Source of the DNA: an uncultured Muribaculaceae bacterium
GTDB lineage: Bacteria > Bacteroidota > Bacteroidia > Bacteroidales > Muribaculaceae
Direction: 5' to 3'
NCBI GenBank assembly: GCA_910587355.1
Contig: CAJUKF010000024.1
Location: forward strand, 1 to 42,780
Length of the DNA stretch: 42,780 nucleotides
The notes beneath the pieces were generated by a model. It was not told the DNA's origin and did not search any database. It saw only the letters and a program-made list of their open reading frames with translations. Numbering within the stretch: the stretch's first letter is position 1; every line of letters starts with the position of its first letter. Shown here piece after piece: positions 8,339-15,603 of this stretch. The position numbers and the translations under genes were made by a program.

Positions 8339-9459
8339 ATAAGACCGAGCAACTTAAAGTCATGTTTCGCGGCCGGACGGTCGGCACATTGTCGCTTACG
8401 CCGGACAACCGCCTTAATGTCTTTGAATACGACAGATTATGGCTCGCCGACGGATTCAGCATATCACCGCTTGAACTGCCGCTGAAGCCCGGCGTATTTA
8501 TTGCCAGGCCTCAGCCGTTTTATGGCAATTTCGGTATTTTTGAAGACAGTCTGCCCGATGGTTACGGTCGTTATCTTCTTCACAAGGCATTGCTGCGCAA
8601 AGGTATAAATGATTCGGACTTGTCTTCGTTAGACCGGCTCGCCATTGTGGGTGATAACGGTATGGGCGCTCTCTGTTATTCTCCGTCGGTTATTCTTGAC
8701 CGGGAAGAGCCTGTAACCGATTTCGACAGGCTTCAGCAGATTGCTCTTGAAGTTCTGAAAGAACAGCAGGATAATGATGCCGGGCTGTTGCTGTACAATA
8801 GCGGCAACAGCGGCGGCGCACGTCCTAAAGCTGTATTTTCGGATTCCGAAGGTCACTGGATAGTCAAGTTTCGCCATACTTATGACCCGGCCGATATGGG
8901 GATTCAGGAATACAGATACAATGAAATAGCACGAAAAAGCGGAATCATTGTGCCCGATTTCCGACTTGTCAACGGGCGCTACTTAGCTTCCCGGCGGTTC
9001 GACATAGATAGCAGCGGCAATCGCCTGCATACCGCAACGGCCGGAGGTTTGATGTGCATATCTCTTAGAGAACCGTTCATGGACTACTCAAATCTTCTCG
9101 CTCTCACGGGGTATATCACCCAAAGTCGTGAAGATGTGGAGCAGATGTACCGCCGCATGCTGTTCAATTATCTTACCGACAACAAGGATGACCATTGCAA
9201 GAATTTCAGTTTTTATGTGCTCAGAGACCCGGAATCCGGGGTATGGCGTTGGCGTCTTGCTCCGGCCTATGACCTCACGCTATGCAGCGAAGGATATAAC
9301 GGCCAGCACGCTACCTCCGTCAATGGTACAGGTTATCCCCGCTTATCCGACTTTATCGCCGTCGGCACAAAAATTAAACTGTCTGAGGCCCGATGCCGCG
9401 AGATAATCGAGGAAGTATGTTCCGGTTCCCGAGAAATAACCCGTTATAAACTCCAGTAA
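8335..9459 (+). CDS. HipA-like serine/threonine kinase toxin
   Basis: This 374-residue HipA-family kinase would be the toxin of a type II system. Known family members phosphorylate a translation factor such as glutamyl-tRNA synthetase, causing dormancy; the target here is unknown. Visible features are an N-terminal HipA_N-type subdomain (residues 1-110, with SPLELPLKPG and FEDSLPDGYGRYLL), a loop GNSGGARPK (157-165) like the HipA P-loop/autophosphorylation loop, a catalytic segment NKDDHCKNF (283-291) and a metal-binding APAYD (309-313). These kinase residues are intact. It is shorter than E. coli HipA (440 residues). It overlaps the HTH gene by 4 bp. A non-toxic regulatory kinase is possible but less likely. 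Confidence 0.88.
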   Translation: MNKTEQLKVMFRGRTVGTLSLTPDNRLNVFEYDRLWLADGFSISPLELPLKPGVFIARPQPFYGNFGIFEDSLPDGYGRYLLHKALLRKGINDSDLSSLDRLAIVGDNGMGALCYSPSVILDREEPVTDFDRLQQIALEVLKEQQDNDAGLLLYNSGNSGGARPKAVFSDSEGHWIVKFRHTYDPADMGIQEYRYNEIARKSGIIVPDFRLVNGRYLASRRFDIDSSGNRLHTATAGGLMCISLREPFMDYSNLLALTGYITQSREDVEQMYRRMLFNYLTDNKDDHCKNFSFYVLRDPESGVWRWRLAPAYDLTLCSEGYNGQHATSVNGTGYPRLSDFIAVGTKIKLSEARCREIIEEVCSGSREITRYKLQ

Positions 9460-9594
9460 GCTATGCAATCTATGAAAGTGCCCGTATATTGATATATCGG
9501 ATTCTCATATTTCATATAACACTTTCATATACCTTTTCTCTCGGAAATTTTGCAAAATCTGACTGGGAATCCCCGTTTTATTGGGAAAATTATG

Positions 9595-9602
9595 TAATTT
9601 TG
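9595..9602 (+). promoter_or_regulatory. -7 promoter element before the UPF0371 gene
   Basis: TAATTTTG matches TAnnTTTG and ends 9 nt before the ATG at 9612. No convincing -33 TTTG was found at the right spacing, so the call rests on the -7 box only. Confidence 0.4.
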
Positions 9603-9611
9603 TATCCCATT

Positions 9612-11078
9612 ATGAAATACGGTTTCGATAACGAGAAATATCTCAAAATCCAGTCCGAACACATCAAGGAGCGCATCGCCCGGTTCGGCAACAAATTGTA
9701 TCTCGAGCTTGGCGGCAAGCTCTTCGACGATTATCATGCAAGCCGCGTTTTGCCCGGTTTTCAGCCCGACAGCAAGCTGAAAATGCTCAGCCAGCTCAGC
9801 GACAGGGCCGAAATCGTGATAGTTATCAGCGCTGTCGATATTGAGAAAAACAAAGTCCGCAACGACCTCGGCATTACCTACGACGAAGACGTGCTCCGCC
9901 TCCGCAGCGAGTTCATCAACCGTGGCTTTATGGTCAGCTCGGTCGTTATCACGCATTACAACGGCCAGAGCAGTGCCGACGCTTTCCGCGAGCGCCTGCG
10001 CCGTATGGATATCCCGACCTATGTACACTATCTCATTGACGGTTACCCCAACAACGTCGAGCTGATTGACAGCGACGAAGGCTTCGGCCGAAACGACTAT
10101 GTCCCCACGACACGTCCTCTTGTCATTGTCACTGCCCCCGGTCCCGGCAGCGGCAAAATGGCCGTGTGTCTCAGCCAGCTCTACAACGAGAACCGCCGCG
10201 GCGTACGTGCCGGTTATGCCAAATTCGAGACATTCCCCGTCTGGAGCCTCCCCCTGAAGCACCCCGTCAACATCGCCTATGAGGCCGCCACTGCCGACCT
10301 CAATGACGTCAATATGATTGACCCCTTCCACCTTGAGGCGTACGGCAAGACCGCTATCAACTATAACCGCGACATCGAAATCTTCCCCGTCCTCAACGCC
10401 CTCTTCGAAGGCATCTACGGCGAGAATCCCTATAAATCGCCTACCGATATGGGTGTGAACATGGTAGGCTTCTGCATCAGCGACGACGAGGTCTGCCGTG
10501 TTGCGTCCAACAACGAAATCATCCGCCGTTACTTCACGGCCCTCAATAAATTCGCTCTGGGCTACACCGATGAGTCGGAGGTGAATAAAATCCGTCTGCT
10601 TCTCAATCAGGCCAAAATTGAGCCGGCTGTTTACCGTCGTCCAATCGCCGCCGCACGCGAGCGCGCCGCTGCAAGCGGCCACCACTGCTCGGCAATCGAG
10701 CTTCAGGACGGAACTATCATCACCGCCGAAAGCTCCGAACTCCTCGGCCCGAGTGCGGCTCTTATCCTCAACGCCACCAAGTATCTTGCCGGAATCGACC
10801 ACTCGGTCAAGCTGATTCCGCAGCACATGATAGAGCCGATTCAGCATACCAAGACCGCTTACCTCCGCAGTCGCAATCCCCGCCTGCATACCGACGAGGT
10901 ACTCGTTGCCCTGTCGCTGCTGAGCGCTCACGACGAGCAATGCCGCCGTGCGCTCGAAAAGCTCCCCGAGCTTTTTGGATGTCAGGTACACTCCACCGTG
11001 ATGCTCGGTGAAGTCGACCACAAGATTTTCAATAAGCTCGGTGTCGGCCTTACATGCGACCCCAAATTCAAAAAATAA
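9612..11078 (+). CDS. UPF0371 / DUF1846 family protein
   Basis: This cytoplasmic protein of about 488 residues matches the conserved DUF1846 (UPF0371) family along its full length, including the start MKYGFDNEKYLKIQSEHIKE, the glycine-rich VTAPGPGSGK near residue 178, and GAxxxL-type C-terminal helices. The glycine-rich segment resembles a nucleotide-binding loop, but no biochemical role is firmly established for the family. An earlier TTG at 9489 would add 41 non-family residues and is rejected. The gene lies 90 nt upstream of the queuosine-precursor transporter with a riboswitch-like element between them. No terminator is visible in the gap, so read-through is possible. Confidence 0.85.
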   Translation: MKYGFDNEKYLKIQSEHIKERIARFGNKLYLELGGKLFDDYHASRVLPGFQPDSKLKMLSQLSDRAEIVIVISAVDIEKNKVRNDLGITYDEDVLRLRSEFINRGFMVSSVVITHYNGQSSADAFRERLRRMDIPTYVHYLIDGYPNNVELIDSDEGFGRNDYVPTTRPLVIVTAPGPGSGKMAVCLSQLYNENRRGVRAGYAKFETFPVWSLPLKHPVNIAYEAATADLNDVNMIDPFHLEAYGKTAINYNRDIEIFPVLNALFEGIYGENPYKSPTDMGVNMVGFCISDDEVCRVASNNEIIRRYFTALNKFALGYTDESEVNKIRLLLNQAKIEPAVYRRPIAAARERAAASGHHCSAIELQDGTIITAESSELLGPSAALILNATKYLAGIDHSVKLIPQHMIEPIQHTKTAYLRSRNPRLHTDEVLVALSLLSAHDEQCRRALEKLPELFGCQVHSTVMLGEVDHKIFNKLGVGLTCDPKFKK

Positions 11079-11135
11079 GCGAATAAGCAACTCATCTCCT
11101 CTCTCCTCATTTTTTCTCTCTTCTTAATCTCTCCC

Positions 11136-11164
11136 CGAGTGCTTGCTACCTCGTAAAAAACAAG
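11136..11164 (+). ncRNA. Probable preQ1-I riboswitch upstream of the transporter gene
   Basis: This 29-nt element folds as an H-type pseudoknot. P1 is CGAG (11136-11139) with CUCG (11150-11153). The intervening loop is UGCUUGCUAC. An A-rich tail (UAAAAAA) ends in CAAG (11161-11164), which pairs perfectly with CUUG (11142-11145) to form P2. This matches the preQ1-I layout: a 10-nt L1 beginning with U and ending in C (the ligand-reading C, here 11149), then an A-rich strand closing on L1. It ends 5 nt before the ATG of a queuosine-precursor transporter, so ligand binding would occlude the ribosome site. Both pairings were checked by eye; P1 is only 4 bp, shorter than usual. Confidence 0.72.
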
Positions 11165-11168
11165 AAAA

Positions 11169-11873
11169 ATGACAGAAACTGACAAAGAAACCCGTGCGGC
11201 CATGTCGCCGCTATTTCTCACGCTCACCGTACTCTTCTGTGTGTGCTTGATTGTGAGCAACTTAATGGAAATCAAAACAGTGGCTCTCGGCCCGCTTACC
11301 CTCACCGCCGGTGTGGTTGTGTTTCCGCTTTCATACATTATAAACGACTGCATGGTTGAGGTTTACGGCTTCCGTAAAGCTCGTTTTGTAATCTGGCTCG
11401 GCTTCGCGGCCAATCTGATGGTATCCTTGCTGTTGCAGCTCGGAATACTCCTGCCCGGCACGCCCGAGTGGCAAGGACAGGAAGCTATGTCGCTGATATT
11501 CGGTGCTGTACCACGCATACTCGCCGCCAGCTTCACCGCATTCCTCTGCGGCTCAATGGTTAACGCCTACGTCATGAGCCGAATGCGTCGCCGCCAGGGC
11601 GACCGCGGCTTTTCGCTCCGAGCTATTCTCTCCACTCTTTTCGGCGAAAGCGTCGATTCGGCAGTGTTTTTTCCTGTGGCTTTTGCCGGGACGCTTTCAT
11701 GGACAATGATTTGCACGCTTATGGTGACGCAAGTGGTGCTCAAGACGGCATATGAAATCCTGGTGCTTCCGCTTACTCTCGTGGTTGTGAAGCGTCTGCG
11801 CCGCATAGAGCGCACTCGTGCCGATATCGATGAAGGTATATCTTATAAGTGGTGGAAAATCAATGAGATATAA
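11169..11873 (+). CDS. yhhQ: Queuosine precursor transporter (VUT/YhhQ family, COG1738)
   Basis: This 234-residue inner-membrane protein belongs to the VUT/YhhQ family, which imports 7-deazaguanine precursors (preQ0/preQ1 or queuine) for tRNA modification. About six hydrophobic segments are visible. Family hallmarks include the N-terminal LIVSNLMEIKTV, a conserved FPLSYIINDCMVEVYGFRKAR (positions about 57-77), FGESVDSAVFFPVAF (about 158-172) and a C-terminal KTAYEILVLPL. The preQ1-I-like element immediately before the start supports the substrate class. Its 3' end overlaps the HAD phosphatase gene by 11 bp, suggesting co-translation. Confidence 0.9.
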   Translation: MTETDKETRAAMSPLFLTLTVLFCVCLIVSNLMEIKTVALGPLTLTAGVVVFPLSYIINDCMVEVYGFRKARFVIWLGFAANLMVSLLLQLGILLPGTPEWQGQEAMSLIFGAVPRILAASFTAFLCGSMVNAYVMSRMRRRQGDRGFSLRAILSTLFGESVDSAVFFPVAFAGTLSWTMICTLMVTQVVLKTAYEILVLPLTLVVVKRLRRIERTRADIDEGISYKWWKINEI

Positions 11874-12600
11874 TGGCTGCGACATAAAATGGGTATGGCT
11901 CGACCTCGACGATACCCTTATTGACTTCACCCTCAATTCGCGACGGGCCCTCGACCGTCTTTATCGTGAAGAAGGTCTCGGTCAGTGGTTTCCCGATGCC
12001 GACACCTGGCGCGAGTGCTACGAAGGACACAATTATCCGCTGTGGGACCAGCTTTCACGCGGTGAAATAACCACTGTTTTTCTCCGCATGGAGCGTTTTC
12101 GCCGTCCCCTCACCGATGCCGGTGTTGATAACTGTGTGGCTATCAGGATGTCAGAGCGTTTTGACCCGCTTTATCTCGATTTCCTCGCCCAGGAGAAGGC
12201 CACTGTCGACGGTGCCTTTGACCTCCTGCGTCGCCTCCATGTCGCTGAAGTGCGCGTGGGGGTGCTCAGCAACGGTTTTGCCGATGTGCAGCATCGCAAG
12301 ATGCTCAATGCCGGTCTTACTCCGCATGTCGACCTCACCGTGCTGAGCGACGATATAGGTGTTGCCAAACCCGATACGCGCCTGTACGTACATGCCATGG
12401 AGCGGGCCGCTTGTACCGATGCTTCGGCACACCTTATGATTGGCGACAACCCCGATACCGACATCGCTGGAGCTCTCCGTGCCGGCTGGCAGGGCATACT
12501 GCTTCAGCCTCAGCACTGCGACAAGGCGCGTAAAACCCCTCCTGAGGGAGCCGCTTCTGTCGATACTCTCGCCGAAGCAGCTTCATTATTAGGTATATGA
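11863..12600 (+). CDS. HAD-superfamily phosphatase (YjjG-like)
   Basis: This 245-residue HAD hydrolase has motif I WLDLDDTLIDF (nucleophile Asp14, acid/base Asp16), motif II LSNGF, motif III Lys in GVAKPDTRLY, and motif IV IGDNPDTDIAGA. A helical cap lies between motifs I and II. YjjG-like enzymes dephosphorylate pyrimidine nucleotides, but the substrate here cannot be read from sequence. The start at 11863 overlaps the transporter gene's end; an earlier in-frame ATG at 11830 would add 11 residues and is less likely. Co-transcription with the transporter hints at nucleoside metabolism, as inference only. Confidence 0.85.
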   Translation: MRYNGCDIKWVWLDLDDTLIDFTLNSRRALDRLYREEGLGQWFPDADTWRECYEGHNYPLWDQLSRGEITTVFLRMERFRRPLTDAGVDNCVAIRMSERFDPLYLDFLAQEKATVDGAFDLLRRLHVAEVRVGVLSNGFADVQHRKMLNAGLTPHVDLTVLSDDIGVAKPDTRLYVHAMERAACTDASAHLMIGDNPDTDIAGALRAGWQGILLQPQHCDKARKTPPEGAASVDTLAEAASLLGI

Positions 12601-12603
12601 CAA

Positions 12604-12638
12604 AAAATCCGGAAATGCATCGTGCATATCCGGATTTT
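12604..12638. terminator. Bidirectional terminator between HAD and DUF805 genes
   Basis: AAAATCCGGA (12604-12613) pairs perfectly with TCCGGATTTT (12629-12638), and an inner ATGCA/TGCAT extends the hairpin. T-runs lie on both strands (four Ts on plus, six on minus). It serves two convergent genes. Confidence 0.85.
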
Positions 12639-12667
12639 ACAGTCAACGCTTTGCGTTGTTTTTCTTA

Positions 12668-13165
12668 TTATTCGGGAGAGGGCATGTTACCGTTAGCGGG
12701 GCCGTACTGATTGTCTCCGTCGCTCTTGCGGCACATAAGCACAATCCATACGATGCTGATGAGTACCGAGCAGAGAATAGGCCATGCAATCGCCTTATAG
12801 AATTCGATAATCTGAGAAGCATCAAGAGTCTCGGGAGCAAGCGTTAAGGTGTAAAGGGTGTTGCCGCCGGCTACAAAGACCCATACCAGAATTGCAATTC
12901 CAAGCAGGGCGTATATGCCCGCAATCCACCCGGTGAGGCCGCTGTCGTGCAGACGGCGCATTGAGAGAGCGAACTGAGGAACGACACATGCAAGGCTGAA
13001 CGCATAGCCGATTTTTGTGCCGAATTCGCCAAACCAGCTGAGAATTAAACTTACAAGAAATAGGAAAAGCATTACCCACCAGTACTCGGCGCGGGTGGCC
13101 CTGCCGGTGAATGTGGCATACTTCTTGAAGAACAGACGTACTGCCGTGCCAAAATCGATTTTCAT
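12668..13165 (-). CDS. DUF805 inner-membrane protein
   Basis: This is a membrane protein of 165 residues in the DUF805 (YhaH/YhaI-like) family. The family signature FTGRATRAEYWWVMLF is at residues 20-35, followed by hydrophobic helices and the ALSMRRLHDSGLTGW motif. It ends with a typical NQYGP segment and a short polar tail. Function is unknown for the family. The ATG at 13165 is chosen because a promoter lies just upstream (13194-13225) and the 17 extra residues of the longer reading do not match the family. The gene follows the GH3 gene by 60 bp but has its own promoter. Confidence 0.88.
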   Translation of the reverse strand: MKIDFGTAVRLFFKKYATFTGRATRAEYWWVMLFLFLVSLILSWFGEFGTKIGYAFSLACVVPQFALSMRRLHDSGLTGWIAGIYALLGIAILVWVFVAGGNTLYTLTLAPETLDASQIIEFYKAIAWPILCSVLISIVWIVLMCRKSDGDNQYGPANGNMPSPE

Positions 13166-13193
13166 AAAGCAGAAGTTTTTTAGGTTTATGGCA

Positions 13194-13225
13194 CAAAAGT
13201 AATGATTTTGCGTCAATTTGGCAAT
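13194..13225 (-). promoter_or_regulatory. Promoter of the DUF805 gene
   Basis: The minus strand shows ATTG (13222-13225), 20 nt, and TACTTTTG (13194-13201). The -33 element touches the end of the GH3 coding region. Confidence 0.65.
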
Positions 13226-15561
13226 TATTTATTAGGCGTTTCCCATTTGTATGTATCGGTGCATGTAACTGTCACTGCCTGATTGCCGGTGGAAATGCGG
13301 AAATCGCCTTCTTCGAGTACCCATTTGCCATCTGCGCCCACGAACGCCAGAGCCGATGCCGGCACTTCCATAGTCACAGTACGTGTCTCCCCGGGCTTCA
13401 GACTGATTTTCTCGAAGTTGCGCAGACGCCGGTTGTCGGGTACGAGCAACGCCACGAGGTCACTGCTGAAAAGAAGAACACTTTCCTTACCCTCAACATT
13501 TCCCGTATTGGTTACGTCAACACTGAATGTAAGAGTGTCGTCTTTGTCGAAACTGCTTTTGTCGGCCCGCAGATTTGAGTATTTGAAATCCGTGTAGCTC
13601 AGACCGTGTCCGAATGGCCACTGAACCGTCACGTTGGCGTCGTAGTTGTATGCTCCTTCCATTACTTCGGCCATATTTTCCGATACTTTATGGTCGTAAG
13701 TGAAGAGCGAATTGATTTCCTGGGGATAGGTGAACGGCAGTTTGCCGCTGAAATTGGCATCGCCGGCCATAAGGTTTGCCAGTGCGTCGCCTCCGTAATT
13801 TCCGGGAAGCATCACATCAATCACAGCCTGTGCAAGAGGCTCAATCTGAGCCACGATTCTCGGACGGCCCTCGTTGAGAACAAGAATCACGGGTTTGCCC
13901 GTAGCTGCGAGTGCTTTCACAAGATTGAGCTGATTTTCGCTCAGTGTGAGGTCAGTAAGATTTCCGGGAGTCTCGCAGTATGAGTTCTCGCCCACACATG
14001 CCACAATCACATCGGCGTTTGCGGCAACTGCCACGGCTTTGTCGATTCCTGTAGCCTCGTCTTCCCACCAGTTGCCGCCTTTGGGGTAGGTGACACCTTG
14101 TGCGAGAGTCACGTTGTCCTTGCCGAATTTGTCTGCGAGGGCTTCGTAAATGGTGTTGTATTGTGCGGTGAACTCGTCGGCGCGGTCACCCTGCCAGGTG
14201 TACGACCAACCGCCGTTGAGAGTGCGCATGGAGTTGGCGTTGGGGCCTACTACAAGTATTTTCACTCCCTTTTTCAGCGGAAGAAGGTTATTGTTGTTCT
14301 TAAGAAGCACGATGGATTCTTCAGCTGCGGCAAGAGCCTCGGCGGCGTGTTCCTGGCTGCCGAAAAGCGGATAGTCGGCCGGATTTGTCCACGGCTGCTC
14401 GAAGAGGTTGAGGCGGTATTTCATGCGCAGCACGCGGCGCACGGCGTCGTCAATGCGGCTCATGGGCACGGCTCCCTCCTCGACGAGTTCCTTCAGCAAG
14501 GGGCAGAAGTCCCAGTTGTAGGGTTCCATGGCCATGTCGATGCCGGCGTTGATAGCTATGCGAATGGCATCTTTCTTGTCTTTGGCGATACGCTCACGGG
14601 TATAGAGATTGTTGATGTCGGCCCAGTCGGTCACTATCAGGCCGTCCCAGTTCAGGTCTTCCTTAAGCCATTTAGTGAGGAGTTCGTAATTGGCGTGGAG
14701 AGGTATGCCGTTGTTGCTTGCCGAGTTGACCATTACCGAGAGGGCGCCGTTGCGCACCATTTCGAGATAAGGCGCGAAGTGCTTCTCGCGCATGTCTTGC
14801 TCGGAAATTGACGACGGAGTGCGGTCTTTGCCTGTCACCGGCACGCCGTAGCCCATGAAGTGCTTCATGCAGGCGGCCACATTGTCGGAGCCGATGTCAT
14901 TGGGATTTTTTCCCTGAAAGCCGAGCACGCTCTCACGGCCCATTTCTGCATTGAGATAGGCATCCTCGCCGTAGTTTTCCCACATGCGGGGCCAGCGGGG
15001 GTCGCGGCCGAGGTCGGTAACAGGCGCATAGGTCCACGGAATGCTTGCGGCGCGAGTCTCGTAGGCGCTGATTTCGGCTCCTCGGCGTGTGAGGCCGCGG
15101 TTGAAAGTGGCGCCCATGTTGATGCCCTGTGGAAAGAATGTGCCTCCGAGGGTGTAGGTGGTGCCGTGAATCTGGTCGACGCCATAGACACAGGGAATAC
15201 CCATGGTCTCGAGTGATTTCTCCTGGATGCGGCGTATAAGGTTGTGCCACATGGCTGTGTCCTGAGCCACGCCGGCCGGAACATTGAGTATGGAGCCGAC
15301 TTTGTACTTGCCGATGACGCTGTCGAGCTTGGCCTCGTCAATCACGAAGCCGCCGGCAGTGTTGTTGCGGTCCTGTATGACATCAATTGTAAGTTCGCAG
15401 ATTTGGCCGATTTTCTCGTCGAGCGTCATGCGCGCGAGGGTCTGCTCAACCTGCTGTTCTATTTTTTCGTCACGCGGAATGGCCGGAGCCACCACACTCT
15501 GAGCCATAGCGGAGAGTGCGGCAGTCGCCGAAAAGGTGACAAGAAATGTTCTGTAATTCAT
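13225..15561 (-). CDS. bglX: Glycoside hydrolase family 3 (beta-glucosidase type), secreted
   Basis: This 778-residue GH3 enzyme likely releases terminal beta-linked sugars in the periplasm. It has a signal peptide (1-20, ending SAMA). The N-terminal TIM-barrel domain carries GVDQIHGTTYTLGGTFFPQG (127-146), KHFMGYG (233-239) and the nucleophile Asp312 in LIVTDWAD. An alpha/beta sandwich follows, with LLPLKKGVKILVVGPNA and the acid/base-region sequence VACVGENSYCETPG. It ends with a fibronectin-III-like domain (GHGLSYTDFKYSN onward). The length is typical for BglX-type enzymes. It starts 42 bp after the GH36 stop on the same strand and is co-transcribed with it. Exact linkage specificity is not readable; bglX is a class name. 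Confidence 0.92.
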   Translation of the reverse strand: MNYRTFLVTFSATAALSAMAQSVVAPAIPRDEKIEQQVEQTLARMTLDEKIGQICELTIDVIQDRNNTAGGFVIDEAKLDSVIGKYKVGSILNVPAGVAQDTAMWHNLIRRIQEKSLETMGIPCVYGVDQIHGTTYTLGGTFFPQGINMGATFNRGLTRRGAEISAYETRAASIPWTYAPVTDLGRDPRWPRMWENYGEDAYLNAEMGRESVLGFQGKNPNDIGSDNVAACMKHFMGYGVPVTGKDRTPSSISEQDMREKHFAPYLEMVRNGALSVMVNSASNNGIPLHANYELLTKWLKEDLNWDGLIVTDWADINNLYTRERIAKDKKDAIRIAINAGIDMAMEPYNWDFCPLLKELVEEGAVPMSRIDDAVRRVLRMKYRLNLFEQPWTNPADYPLFGSQEHAAEALAAAEESIVLLKNNNNLLPLKKGVKILVVGPNANSMRTLNGGWSYTWQGDRADEFTAQYNTIYEALADKFGKDNVTLAQGVTYPKGGNWWEDEATGIDKAVAVAANADVIVACVGENSYCETPGNLTDLTLSENQLNLVKALAATGKPVILVLNEGRPRIVAQIEPLAQAVIDVMLPGNYGGDALANLMAGDANFSGKLPFTYPQEINSLFTYDHKVSENMAEVMEGAYNYDANVTVQWPFGHGLSYTDFKYSNLRADKSSFDKDDTLTFSVDVTNTGNVEGKESVLLFSSDLVALLVPDNRRLRNFEKISLKPGETRTVTMEVPASALAFVGADGKWVLEEGDFRISTGNQAVTVTCTDTYKWETPNK

Positions 15562-15603
15562 TGTGTTGCAGTAATTGTCTTGTTGTCAGTGTCGTTATGT
15601 TAA

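Noticed and set aside
9525..11090. 521-residue minus-strand open frame opposite the UPF0371 gene
   Set aside because: The plus frame is a full-length match to a known family; the antisense frame is a codon-bias shadow with no family resemblance.
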